DNA of 64,000 bases from Pochonia chlamydosporia 170 (lineage: Eukaryota > Ascomycota > Sordariomycetes > Hypocreales > Clavicipitaceae), in contig NC_035792.1 in the NCBI RefSeq assembly GCF_001653235.2, forward strand, positions 1,984,001 to 2,048,000, given 5' to 3'. Position numbers and translations under genes: made by a program. Positions 44,466 to 56,700 of this stretch are shown here, piece by piece. The notes below the pieces were generated by a model. The model had not been told where the DNA came from, ran no database searches, and saw nothing but the letters and a program-made list of their open reading frames with translations. The number at the start of each line of letters is the position of its first letter. Within the stretch, counting starts at the first letter, position 1.

Positions 44466-45593
44466 CTATCCTTGGAGAGGCTTGCCAACGGACACTGTCA
44501 ATTCCTGAGGATTGGGGTCGTTGACGAAACCAGACTGATCTTCGCCAGAAGATGGCCCGACATCATCATAAGGGAACGCGTAGCCTCGACTCTGGACACT
44601 GACCTCGTGGCAGATTCGCGAGTAGTGATTAGTTACGACGTCTTTGTAATAGGTGTTTACCTTTTCACCCTCGGGCTGCTTCGCATTCACCAAGAGCGTG
44701 GAGCGGTTAAACGCGGCAGCAATTCTTGCTCCTAGGTTGAGCATTTCGTCGGATACACCTGGGCCAGCGGCAAACGGTCCAGTGCTACAGGTAAATATAT
44801 CAGAGGCAGACGGCTTGCCAAACGAACCAACCGAGCCAAATGTAAGCTTGCCGTCCTTGACACGACCGACGGCATCACCCCATTTAAACTGCGTATTGAC
44901 TGTCAGGTCCTCAGACGTGTACTTCTTCCACACGGCATCGACGTATGACTGATAGTACCCGTTAAAAAGACCATTGACCAAGACACCACCCGAATTTGGG
45001 CTCAGAGCTCGCATGTTAGCTCCTGACGGAGACCGGACCACCAGCTTGTCCCAGCCCTTGCCGTCACTTTTGCCCTGTGCCTCGAGTGCGGCACAAACCT
45101 TGTCCAGTCCGTCTGACGGCATACCCGGCACAGTCTTGATCTTGCCGTCTCCGGTCTTGAGCTGGAGTGAAATCGGAAGGCTCACAAAGTCGACAAAGGA
45201 GACATTGGCGTACAGCTCTTGCTGGTTCCAGGTAAATTCGCAAAATCCCCAGTCCAGCTGGTAGTTAGGGTCCGCAGGATTGGTGGCGGATGGCTCAACC
45301 AGTGCAGGGCCGGGATTGATGAAAAAGGTCAAAGGCTTCTCCTTGCAAAACCAAATACGCGCGCCAGAGATGCGAGGGATCGAAACCGTTCTCGATGAAC
45401 CGGAGGCGCCGACTGGGATTGCGCAGTCGGCACCGAGCGGCTGGAGAGTGCCGCTAGGGTTTGCAGGACGGTATGCGGTCTTGCCATCTGCCCCGAGGAT
45501 CATGATGCCTTTGTCATCTTGGCCGGTGATGTGAGCGTAGAGCTGTGCCGACCCAGTGTCGTTGCGGATGATGACGTTGAGTGTCGATGCCAT
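44466..45593 (-). CDS. GH64 beta-1,3-glucanase (glucanase-B-like), no signal peptide visible
   Basis: A single exon encodes 375 residues. The protein starts MASTLNVIIRNDTGSAQLYAH, that is directly in the GH64/thaumatin-like beta barrel. Family motifs follow: GADCAIPVGASGSSRTVSIP, ARIWFCKEKPLTFFINPGPA, VEPSATNPADPNYQLDWGFC, EFTWNQQELYANVSFVDFVS and GLFNGYYQSYVDAVWKKYT. GH64 enzymes release laminaripentaose or longer products from beta-1,3-glucan; the catalytic Glu/Asp lie in the WGFCEFTWN and NVSFVDFV segments. Known fungal and bacterial members often carry a signal peptide; here no hydrophobic leader precedes the domain and none is found in the 350 nt upstream, so the protein may stay intracellular or leave by an unconventional route. 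It is in tandem, same strand, with the GH16 gene. Confidence 0.85.
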   Translation of the reverse strand: MASTLNVIIRNDTGSAQLYAHITGQDDKGIMILGADGKTAYRPANPSGTLQPLGADCAIPVGASGSSRTVSIPRISGARIWFCKEKPLTFFINPGPALVEPSATNPADPNYQLDWGFCEFTWNQQELYANVSFVDFVSLPISLQLKTGDGKIKTVPGMPSDGLDKVCAALEAQGKSDGKGWDKLVVRSPSGANMRALSPNSGGVLVNGLFNGYYQSYVDAVWKKYTSEDLTVNTQFKWGDAVGRVKDGKLTFGSVGSFGKPSASDIFTCSTGPFAAGPGVSDEMLNLGARIAAAFNRSTLLVNAKQPEGEKVNTYYKDVVTNHYSRICHEVSVQSRGYAFPYDDVGPSSGEDQSGFVNDPNPQELTVSVGKPLQG

Positions 45594-46967
45594 GATTGCG
45601 GCTTCTGTTTGGAGTATGAGTTAAACGCATCCATTTCTTCCATCTTTCAATATTCTGTGTTGTTGCAGTTGGAGAAGTTGGAGGCTGTTGAAGTCTGGTG
45701 AAGTGATGGCCTGTAGTTATTATCCCAAATGTACACACCTTTTGATAACTGCCTGGTTTCTGTAAATGCTCTCGTGTGCGAATATCCGGGTTTCTTGGGA
45801 CGCAAAACCGTTGGTCGCTAAGTGGTTTTGAAGATATTAATCAAATGTCTGGAAGTTGTCTCCTTGGTTGAGGCCAAGCAACATGGGATTCTCGCCATGG
45901 TTGCCGGGATGTCGGTCGTCCAGCCCATTTTATACGTCATGCCATGGCTGCTTGTTTCCTTGCTCACTTGATGGAACAAGTTTTGCTTTGCTGTCTGGGT
46001 CTGGTTCTTTGCGAGTGGTGTGGAGAGAGATGGTCAACCTTGGCTGGGGTTGGTTGGGTGCAATGTCAACTTTCACTGTTCCTGAGTCCTGACAAGGCCA
46101 TTATGACCTTGTGCCCCAGTTTAAGCCCATCCCATGCTCAAGTGGCTAAACGGCATCAACGTCGCGCCGTGCCGTCAAGCCCAAATCTGTCTTCTGGTAT
46201 CCGTCTTCTGGTCTCTCTTCCTGTCGGAGCAATGTCAAGTGGCATGTGGCATATGGCATATGGCATACGGCATACGGCAGACGACTCACGGCATCTACGT
46301 CAACTCAAACAGCAGCACACTCAAGGCCATCAGCTATTTGATCGTCGAAAGCACGGGACTGCCGACGATCCCCCACGTCTGCGCTACACGGGACTTGTTC
46401 AGCCACCAGACATCTCGTCGTCTACCGCCGGCCGTCATTTGTTTCTTCGTCTCGTCATGCCAGGGAGTCTTGCAACGCGCGAGGCCATGCTAGCCAAAGC
46501 TTGTTCTTGACAATCAAATCATCAAGTGGCTAAAATACTTGGCAGAGAAACAGACCAAGCCATCATGTTCCTCATGTCGATCGGTACCTCGCATCTTGCA
46601 TCGCCAATCTACCTATACCCACCTGCCACCAGACCCTTGGTTTCACCGTGCCATCCAAATGACCTGAGCCGCGCTGCGCCATCACTTGATTACCCCAACT
46701 TGTTACACCGGCCAACGAGGGACCTGAAATTCTACCAATTGTGACCAAGTACGTCAACTGCGTAATGCCAACAACTCATGCGCAAAGGAACACATGTCGC
46801 CGCGTTCGTCAAATAAATAAAGAAGCACTAGCTTGAGTTCCAGCTTTGGCTCTACTACCCATGCTGACCTTCTAACACGTAACGAGCCATCATTTCATCC
46901 CGTCATCACTCTTGGCTTTTCATTCATCTCTAGCTCGCCGCCTGTCCCAATCCAACACCGCCCTTAG
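45594..46967. other. Intergenic, 1.4 kb, between GH16 and GH64 genes (tandem)
   Basis: Holds the GH64 promoter and a GGCATRY heptamer repeat; no gene is supported. Open frames up to 188 codons (45944-46510) have no domain character. Confidence 0.55.
46241..46282. repeat. GGCATRY heptanucleotide tandem repeat
   Basis: Six tandem heptamers: GGCATGT, two GGCATAT, two GGCATAC and a final GGCAGAC. The gradient of single-base changes suggests stepwise duplication. Confidence 0.9.
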
Positions 46968-48149
46968 TCATGTGTGATGTGTAAGCTGCCATGCAGCTAT
47001 CATCATCACAGCCAGCACCGTCGACAGCAACTCTGCGTGTTTGGATACATGGCAAGCATTCTCTTCGCTAGCTTCCCGATTGCCCATGTTATCACCGTCA
47101 TGGGAGGGGCCTTCCATTCGGCTGTTGTTTCCAAGTGGTGGCGTTCCAGATATGGTGCAAACTGCCGTTCTCTCTGTCCCATGCTTGCCACATCTCTTGT
47201 CCCATTGAGCACGATCCTCATTCCCCGAAGAATTGAAGTAAGCTTCAACAGACTTTACCCAAACAACTGCGTCTGATAGTGGTGGTCCACCTGACCATTT
47301 TGGATTGCCGTTACTCCAGTGCTGCAATATTATATGGCCCCCGCTTGATGGAACGTTGTCGCCATTCATTTCGGCCAAATTCTCACCGTCGGCGTAGAAA
47401 CGGACTCGACCAGGCAAAAAGTCAAAGCGGTATTCATGAAAGTCTTTGGTCGGGTCAAATTTCAAATTAGCCACCTTGAACGTGCCAGTCTTGCTAGCGT
47501 CATAGCCATTTTGTGCCGATGAGGCTGAATGGATAACAAGATTCACAGGAAACACCTTGTTGGCTTCGTCAAACTCCCGAGAGAGAAATTCCATGTCGAT
47601 CTCTTGTGTATCGTTGTAATACTAAAATTGGTTAGCATTAGTCCTTACTCCTCAACTATCGCATCTCTGCAAATGAGCCCTTGTGGACACACGAACCCAG
47701 AAAAACGCAGCGCAGGTACCGACGACTCTTGACAGCTTCATTGTGGCTCGGTATGACCCCCATTGCATGTCCGTTCGGCTCGTGTCAATCTCGGCGGCGG
47801 ATATGGTATTAGATGCTGTGACTTGACGGCGAACCCAAAGGCCCATGCTTCTCCCGGTGAGTCCGTCATGTTGCTTCATCCGCATTTCGGGAGTAAGAAG
47901 CACGTTTTCTGGGAGAAATGACTTGCCAAAGGCTCCCCTTCCTGCGTCGGGAGAGACATCGAATCGCTGCTTGGTCCACTCTGTAGCCTGTGATAAGTCC
48001 TGCATCGCGGTAAAGTTGCTTTGAAGCAAGTTCATGAAGAACAGGGAAGCATTCTCGTCTTGCGGATCAGTCATGGAGTATCCACAAGTGCAGGCAGTGA
48101 GTGCAAAACGAGGTAGCATCGCCAGAACGAAAGCCAAAGGCTGATACAT
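46968..48149 (-). CDS. GH16 family glucanase/transglycosylase, secreted, likely GPI-anchored
   Basis: Two exons (48149-47697, 47621-46968; 75-nt intron) encode 368 residues. The signal peptide MYQPLAFVLAMLPRFALTACT precedes a concanavalin-like lectin fold. The catalytic motif E-I-D-M-E is E158 (nucleophile), D160 and E162 (acid/base), in NDTQEIDMEFLSRE, right after the intron, whose removal is needed to join the upstream beta strands (GTCAAFFW) to it. Later segments include FHEYRFDFLPGRVRFYADGE and IILQHWSNGNPKWSGG. The C terminus has a Cys-rich turn (CGKHG, VCTISG) and a terminal hydrophobic stretch LLSTVLAVMMIAAW, which looks like a GPI attachment signal. Substrate is probably beta-1,3(4)-glucan; a role in wall remodelling is inferred. 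Confidence 0.88.
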
Positions 48150-49827
48150 GGTGAATTTGAGTGTTGCCTATGTTCCCCCCCAAGTTTCAGAACATCCTTC
48201 CGAGAACGGTTTGCCAGTCCAGCTCTTCAATGTTGAATAAGTGACACTTACCCTTGTGAACCCTTGATCACATCAGGCTAGAACTTTGATCAAAAGCGAG
48301 CACGATAACTATTTTGTGACTGTTGTAGGGCAAAAAGAGACACTCGGCCGATATGAGAAATGGCAGTAGAATTTAGTGTAGAGGGAAGGGGTGGAAGCGA
48401 GATCGGTTTCAATCACTAGACGATAATGTTGCCTTGCTCAATAGAATAGAGCGCCGACTGATCAAGGACGAAGTGGCATGCATGGACTTACCAGTGCCTT
48501 CCTCCTAAACAGGATATCAGTTACCTTACATGTGTAAAGGCAAGCACCACCCAGTTGCGGCTCACGCTCCATGTACCATTTGAAGTGTCTTGGGCCTGGC
48601 TGCTGGCTGAGGGCAACCAAAGCATCTCAACTGACCAAACAGCAGTTGAAGAGTCTGGTGGCAGTGAGTGTCTGGTATTTTTTCCGACCAGCATCAATCT
48701 AAGTCTTCCGCTACAGATATTTGGCTTGCATGGCATGCCGGAGCTTGCATATATACTGGTCAATGGAAAACGAAATGACAGAGAAGCGATTATTGATTGA
48801 TTGTAGGACAAAGTATCTATACACTAGCGAGCGGGCCTGCCTCCTCTCAAAACTATTCGGTTCACACACAATCTGGGAGCCAAGGGAGCCTGCTCCCAAA
48901 GTGTAACGTGATGCCTGTTCTGCGGTTGCGTGGCCAGCGAGCAAATGAGCAGCGTCAAAGAAAAACGTAAGACCCAAGGAGATAAATAAACATCAGTCAA
49001 CAAGAAGATGCAGCAATCTGTGTATCGAACAAGGTATCTGAGAAGCAAAAGAACATAGGAAACCGGTAAGGAAAAAGTTTAACACACAAAACTCTTGCAA
49101 TACGCAAAGAAAAAGACAGCCAAAGGAAGAAAAGCTGCGAAAACGGAAATGCAATCCTGTTTCAGATATAGATGGTAAACGCCCAATAAAAACAATAGAG
49201 GAAAGCGAAGAGCATAACAAAAAAAGATGCGGAAATTAAAAACAATAGGTGCCGTAGCGAATCGAACAACTGAGAGAAGAAATGAAGAACGGCATCACAG
49301 TGATGGACCAGCCAATCGACCCACCATCTGCAGTCATCGGCTTGCGTTGCCGCTGTGAGAATCCTGTTTCCTCTGCCGAGGCCCAGAAAATCCGTGCACC
49401 TGGTAATATATCCATCCGTCCGTATCCCATTCCCTGCTTCACCACCGAAAGCATGATATTGCCCAAAGAAACCCCTTCCCGAAGAAAAAGTAATACTGCG
49501 CATAGCAAACGTTGCCAAAGCAGCTCCACGGCCACTTGCCCTGTCTCAAGTGTCGTGAGAGAGAGATCGAACGGACTCGCAAGGAAAGTTTGACAAAGGA
49601 AATTCCAGATCAAGTCAATAAATTAGAAACATGCCAGACTCCTTTCCTGAGCCGTCGCGCCAGACGGAATCCACACAATCAAGGAAATTAGTAGTCGAGT
49701 CGCCAACTCAATGTGGCCCAAGTGCGAAACAAAACGACAATAACAAAGTATTTGTCAAGGAAAATGGAGGCCAACTGGGCATCTCCAGTGACTCAAGGAA
49801 GATTTCGTTTCAATCGTATCAGAGAAA
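48150..49827. other. Intergenic, 1.7 kb, GH16 promoter and 3' flank of the C2H2 factor
   Basis: Contains one TTCAATGTT (48226-48234), about 80 nt upstream of the GH16 ATG, and no credible gene. Small open frames around 49,160-49,610 are Phe/Leu-rich shadows of AT-rich DNA. Confidence 0.55.
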
Positions 49828-52577
49828 TTAATACACGCTATCCTCATCTGCACCCTGCGAGGTCATCGAAGGTGTAGAAACGTTTGAGGAAGCTTCGAGG
49901 TCGTCGACATAGCCAACCAGTGCCTGGGAATGCAATTTGAAGGATTCACCCATCAAACGGGTAATGCTAAGGCAAATATGTCAGCAAATTGTACCCCATG
50001 TGTCGTCGTCATTCAAATTGGGAGATGGCCTGAGAGAGCATGGTTTGAAACTTACCCCCAAACAACTACTTCGTCAAGCATGGAGCCCCAAAGACGGGCT
50101 ACAATCGAGCTCATCTGTGACATGTAACCCTCATCGAGATCCTTAGCAAAAAGCTGTCGAACTTTGTTGTACATGGCCAGTTCCTCCTGGGTTGCCGGCT
50201 CGTCGTCATGTTCCAGGCGATAGAGCCACAAAGACAGGATGATCATTAGATCCATGCCGCACAATGGATGTTCGACACTCCAATTCGTCGGTGAAGTTCG
50301 AGCAACCCACCGAACACCTTGAACCACGGCGGTCTCAATACAGCTATAGCACTCTTCAATGACATTGATCATCTCGCTCGAGCGCTTTACGCGATCACGG
50401 GCGTGAGACATAGCAGCCGCGACTTCATACGGGTCATGGTAGCGGAGGGCTTCTTGTACACTCTTCAAGTCAACCTCCAGGCGGGCGCGAGCATTGCGAT
50501 ACATTGCCTTGGCATTAAAGATCAAAGGGTGGCCTTTGTGCGGCGCACTGAGAGGGACAGCGACTGCCTCTGGCTCGCATAGATCCATGGATTTCTCCCA
50601 AGTCTCGAGGGCGAGGCGGAGTTTGTATTCAGTGACGACATCCTGAAGAGCCTCGGGGCTGCGCTTGTGATACCAAACTTCCAGGAACAATGCGTTGATC
50701 ATAACACGAGTTGCAAATGCGCTGTATCGCAGTGTCTCGCCTTGAAAAAGGTTGTCGTGAGCTTCCATAAATGTGACCGCAGTGGAAGTTTTGAGATGCT
50801 CCAACCAAGAACCATCATCCGTCGCTTGCAAATTCCACATGGCTTCAGTAGAGGGCAGTTGCAGATCCTCAAACTCATTGAAGCTAATGGCCGGAGTGTG
50901 GTTGTAGGTCAATGTCAACAGCCCGAAGAAGATGTACACGGCATAGTAAGTGCGACGGCAGCCCTCGTCCTCAACCCATTCCGCACGAGTTGGTGTGGAA
51001 GTGCCTCGGGCTTCCTGGCGGAGTTTCAACTCATATCTGTTGCCAGCGACCATGTTCGCCAGGAGACTCTTGATTGAGCAAGCCCACTCCAAGCCTTTGG
51101 GGTCGCCACTCCAGCTAGCGAAAATCATGTTGAGAAGCGAGCTCTGCATCGTCCAGAGCGGACACTTCCGCGAGCTGAAGTTCTCCTTGTTCTGAAGGAA
51201 TTGGTTGACAAGCACCTTGGACCCAATATGGAGCATGTAAGCTTGGTCCTGATCGAAGGCGTAAAGTGCGCCGATGCTCAGAACAGCCAGAAGCAGTGGG
51301 GGGGACACTTGCGAAGGGTTAAAAGATGTCGGGTGAAGGAAAGGCAAATGGTGGTGGAACAGCCCAAAGTAGGTCGACAGATAGCGATTGAGAGACCCCA
51401 GTCCGGGCAGGCGAAAGCTTTCGGGAATCGCATGTTCACGGTCATAGCTGCGAATATTATCCAAAATTGCGTTGCGCTGTTCGTCTCCAGCCACCTGAGG
51501 AGGTTGAAAGCCAGCATGAGCAGGATCAACAAGAGAAGGACTCTGGGGAGTAGGTGTTCCAGCGCCAGCATCAGGCAGAGCCTGAATGATGGATTGAAGC
51601 GCAGGTACAAGTCCGCTGGCATGCTGTCCAGCCATAGGTGGTAGTTGATTGGCCCGAGGTTGAATCGTTGTGCCCGAAGCGAAAGACTGCTGCGATTCAA
51701 AAGACCCAGATGCGCTCGACGTTATTGAGTGTGTTTTGGGTTCAGATGGCGGAATGAAGCCTTCCCACTGCATCTGGGGCAATGCAATGGCACCAGACGG
51801 GTATGTGACAGTCGACTCCATAATAGTTGATCCACGAGGCGAGTATGCCATGGCATTGCTGTCTGCATAGGTACTGTCATCACCACGCATAGCAGCGGTG
51901 GCTTTGTGGTGCAGATCGGCTACAAGCATGGCAGCAGCCTCCACATCGAAGAGGCCATCATTACCAGCTTCCATTTGTTCCAACGTTGACGTGTCCAGGG
52001 CAAGCTGAGTCTTGGATGGTCCGCCAATTGCTCGTGTCTTGGGACCACCTGCGCGGCGCTTACCATCACTGTGAAGAGGAACACCTCCATCTTTGGCGTG
52101 CACAGTTCGATCATGTCTGAGGAGAAGATCGCGTCTAACAAAGGTGCTCCGACATTTCATACACTTGAAGGGGCGCTCTTTGGTATCTGGAAACTGTTAG
52201 CTGAGCTCTTAACAATAAAAGAGTAAGTGCTGGCTCGGAATATGACAAGGCGAATGATTTTCTAGTTTGAGGGAGGCTATTCGGATGGGGGAGTGCGGCA
52301 GAGGTGGCACCCACGGGGTTAGAGGAGGGGAAAGTATGAAAGAGAACAGAAACTGATTGTATCCCGAAGAAATCAACGGGTGGTGTGGTGCTGTGACAAA
52401 TGGTTGACCAGGTTTGTACATACGAGAACGTTCGTGTCTACTCCGGTGCTCGCTTCTGCTGAAGGCTCTGTTACAGAACTGGCACTTGTATTTGCGTTCC
52501 GGTGCGAGGGATGCCTTTCGCGAGGAAGGTGTCGAAGCCGCTGGAGGCGGGAGGACTGCAACGCTTGCGCCGGGCAT
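49828..52577 (-). CDS. C2H2 zinc-finger transcription factor with fungal-specific domain (Adr1/Rsf2/Klf1-like)
   Basis: Three exons (52577-52424, 52186-50056, 49966-49828; introns of 237 and 89 nt) encode 807 residues. Finger 1 (YKCQFCNRAFSRSEHRSRHER..H) is split by intron 1 before its last His; finger 2 is FKCMKCRSTFVRRDLLLRHD..H. Two adjacent fingers with the RRDLL-RH pattern match Adr1/Rsf2/Tda9-type proteins. A long Ser/Pro/Gln linker (about 80-230) precedes the fungal-specific TF domain (PF04082-type, about 250-740) with YLSTYFGLFHHHLPFLHP and CRRTYYAVYIFFGLLTLTY. Exon 3 adds ITRLMGESFKLHSQALVGYV and an acidic tail. It probably controls carbon, stress or development genes in the nucleus; direct targets are unknown. 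It starts divergently from the Ras GEF gene. Confidence 0.85.
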
Positions 52578-53773
52578 CTTAATGGCCAAATCGCGTGATC
52601 TCCTTGAGGAAGATGGGAGAAGATGGCGAGTAGAAAATGCGGACAGTTGTTGGTCTCTTTGACTACGATTCTGGCCGAAATTGAGAAATAGATGCTGGCA
52701 GCACGATGGTTGAATATCGTCTGATCAAGACTCTCGTCTTCGCTCTCGACTCCTAGCTCCTCGCTCGCACGCGCTCCCGTGGGATTTAAAGTGTGAAGGC
52801 GGTGGATTCGATCGTGAAGTTGGTCATTGGTGATGTTGGTATTCTGGTCATGGAAAGTCTGTGAAGGGTTTTGAATTAAAAAAGGAAATAGAGGCTCTGT
52901 ACGTCCTCGATGGGTCAGCTCCTAACAAACAGGATACCGACGATGGTAATTAAGAGTCCGGTGATGAACTGGCGAGATGGAGTTGATGGTTGGGATGGAA
53001 CTGAGAGGGGAGAAGCGAGAGGAGAAGCCAGAGGTCTAGTAGTGGAAAAGAACAGAGGGGAGGAGAGGGGGAGAGAGAGCCTGGGGGGCACACCTGCACA
53101 GCGACGGAGGGGAGTCGGTTTAAAGCGTCAGGGGGGGCGCGCGCAACAGAGGGAGGGCAGAAAAGTGGGAGGAGAGAGGGAGAAAAGGAGGGGATGGAGG
53201 GGCTGGGTCTGGTGGCTGAGGAGCAGTTTGGGAGCTCAACAGCAAGCCAGGACGGGCGAAAAGGTGCCTCTCGAGTGGTCAGCCAGTAACAAACTAGGCT
53301 GCCAAACCGCCGAGAAGATGATGGAGCGCGTTATTGTGTACCTGGGCAAGGCCAAGCGTGTAGAGTCATCAGCGACCCAAAGAATGGACGTGGCTCGTGC
53401 CAGCGCAGCGACAACGACGGACAATGCAGCCAGACGCGAGGTCTGGTGGGCCGGAAGACCTCAAATGCATGGCCAAGAGGGGTGTGAGTCCAGAAGAAGA
53501 GGGGTGGGGTTGAAAGCTCGCGTCGGTGTTGGAGCTGCTGGACTTGGTGTCTGTCGCAAACCGATCACAGTCACCGGGCCTTGTCTGACCAGACTTACCA
53601 ACCGGCAGCTTTGGGGCGGGCATTACAAGCCTGGTTGGAGCGGGGCTTCCTTGTTCCCAGCACGCAGACATGGCATTTGAACATTGATGTGAGGGCTGAG
53701 GGGCCGACACAGCGGGGCCTTCCCCCCTCCTCTCCCAGGTACCGTTGTCCACTGAGTTCGCTGTTTTATTCAA

Positions 53774-53788
53774 TTTTTTTTTTTTTCA
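53774..53788. repeat. T-rich homopolymer tract
   Basis: About 14 consecutive T in the gene-poor region, followed by CAG. Confidence 0.7.
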
Positions 53789-56700
53789 GTCAACTGGTCT
53801 GCCCGCTGTCCCTCCGACATGGACCGCCCATCCCTCAGCTTCAGTCGCCCAGCAGGTTTGCTTCTGGTCAAGTTCGCGAAATTGCTCATGCGTAAGCTAG
53901 TACTGGTCAACTGGTACCAGTATCCTGACTCCTAACTTGGCAGGATAGCTGAGGATCGGGTCAATACTCTTTTGCAACCAGGGACGTCAATCCCCTTTTG
54001 AAGAGGCTGTCAATAGTAATCGCAGGCGACATGCCATTCATCGAGCACACCGGTCTCCTCCAACTCGTCCTAAAAGCTGCGCCAGCATTTCTGGTTTGGA
54101 ACTGGCACGGGCAATTGATGGCTAGCAGGTGCAGAACTCAACGTTCCCGTTTGATGTGACATCCGCCTTGAACATCACCACAAGTTATCTTACTTATCCT
54201 CGTATAATACCAGGACCAGGAAGACGGATTAGTTATAAAGTACGTATGTAGCTGGCCACTTGCCAGTAAGACCGAGTACTGCAGCACGGAAGAGTATATG
54301 TCGATGCCGCTAGAATTGGCGGGATCAAGTCTGGCAGCATCCGGGCCTTGGGCATCTGAAAAGTCGGGTGGAGGTCCGGCATGTCGAACGTATATGTAGT
54401 CCGCTCCAGGCTTCAATCAGGCGTTTTGTTTGTTGCTGATGCTTGTCTTGCGTGGATGTGGCTCCATTCCGACTTTCAGCTCCTGCTGGCGCAAGCTTCA
54501 TCCGTAGTCACCTCACTGGTGATTTCCTCTTGCCGTGCCTGCGTCCCTCTGTATTTGCTTCGGCGGCATGCTGTAGACAAGAAGGGTCTGGTAGTTTGAC
54601 TTTCTGGTCTGCATTTTGACGCCTACATGATGCTCCCTGCTGTGCTCGGAGCCTCAATGTTTCGCTAGTTTTGCCTAAGTGTTCAAGGTTGCGTGCCAGA
54701 CCAAAGCATGCCAAGGTCTCGTCAAAGTTCTTCCCGGTGCCCCAATCAGGCAAACACTTGTGCTGGTTGGCGATGGGCTACAATTTGGTCGATTTGTCTG
54801 CCCTCCAGTGTTACGGCATGGAGCCATAGTCTTTCTCAGTCATATAACCTTACTAAATTGCCCCCATGTGCCAAGTTTAGTGCCCTCCATCGCTGCTGAA
54901 ACCAAAGGCCATGCCTCACCGAGCGCAAGCAGATATTGTGAGGATGGCAAGAACACACTAGTAGGGAGCAAGTAGAGTTGGACTTTTTCGGCGGAGCCAG
55001 TGCCATCGCAATTTTGTCGGTGGTCGTCCCAGGCGAAAAGTTCTAAACTGTCCAGATGCCATGATGGCAAAGCTCCATGTTAATGGCAACCTGGACGTAG
55101 ACATGAACACATGCAATGAAGCTTCGGTGTCGGGTGTGGGGGATTAAAGGGGCACTGGTTGACTGGGTTGTAGATTTGTTGCACCAGCACTTGCACCAGT
55201 CTTGGCCCGAAGTGAACATTGAGGGAAGGACCATGACCAGCATCTGCGGAGTACATCCATCTACATCCATCTACAGCATATTTCCGTTGCCTCAATGTCC
55301 TGTCGCCAATTACCTACCTACTTACTCCATACGTTTGGTACTTGCTGAGCAATCGGTAGACTACGAAATCAAAGCTTCAATGTAGATGTTACAAAAATAC
55401 CCTCGTAGGTAGCGACATTGGCCCCTGAGCAAAAGGCAGGGACGTCACACGGCACTTGGACCATTCCAATGTTGGACTTCTGGGTCCAACATGTTGGTTG
55501 TATTCACAGGATACAGTAATACTAATTTGATCTCTCCAAAAAATAAACGCAGTAAAGTGACAATAGCATCTGGTGTCATGAGCCCCCAGTGTGCAATCCA
55601 AACGACCAGACGCTAATAACAATGCAAATGCACCCAATTCATGAATGGGCACAATACCTGATTTGCGCCGACCAGTTGCAGTCAGGTCTACGGAGTTGTG
55701 CATCTGCGTAATCGTACGAGCGGGCACATATGCACATACATGCAGATATCTCACCCAGCAGCTGAGCTGGTATGGCAACATTGACGGTTACAAGCTGATT
55801 GACCTAATGAAATTTAAGGCTTCAGGGGAAGAAGACTTGGGCAACATTGAACTCAGACATCTGGGCTCTCCTGGTCCTGTCTCGTCTTCTGAATGGATGC
55901 GAGTTGGTCAACCATCATTGATACGCGTCATGACGCGAACATGCCATGCCTTGTAGTTAGGCTAGTGCGGCGACCATCATCCGGATTTCTGGGGCATTGA
56001 CAGGGAAAGTCGTGTCTGGTCGAGTGCCCTCAGGCTTCCAAGCATCGGCGCCAGTTGTGGCCAAATACCTGCCAGACACATGTACAGGTAGGTAGTGTAC
56101 CAGGCCGTAGCGCAGCTAGTTGCGACACCGACCTGACGCTTTGAGCTGACATGGAGAAACTGAAAATTGATCCATGTCCCAGCCCAACACACCGGTGCAA
56201 GGCCCACAGAGGTCTCAATTCTCCCCCAGACGGGTTCCATCCCGTCCAGCTCCCCTGCCGCCGAGATGCATGGTTCCTGTCGGTCGGGTGGCAGGTGCGC
56301 ACTGTACTAGCGGTGTGTCACCGCCTATTCCAGACTGTTCGCGAGTCTTGGTCGGCACGGCTTGCTGCTTGGGCGCGCCACGCCCTGGACTGGGACAACA
56401 TGGGAGCAATCTCTCTCGAGTCAGAAAAAAAATGGCCCTAATTTTGATGGATTCCGGCGCCGTGATCCCTTGTGTTTCCCCTTGCTTTTTAGTGAGATTG
56501 CATCAGTTTTTTTCAAAGTGTGTCCACATGGACACGGCAGAACCAAATTGCCAACGGTCTACGGAGTATCCGGGCTCAACTTGACTCCCTTACTAATTCA
56601 ATGTTACTCCGTAGCTTTGCGCCTGGTGCCATGTGCAAAACTGGGACCATTCAGCTCCTCCCTGCCTCCTGAGCCAATTTCAGCGCTGCCATGTCCCAAA

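Noticed and set aside
52910..53680. Open frame of 256 codons on the plus strand
   Set aside because: It is made of purine-rich DNA (Gly/Glu/Arg runs), has no domain or conserved look, and lies in the leader region of the C2H2 factor.
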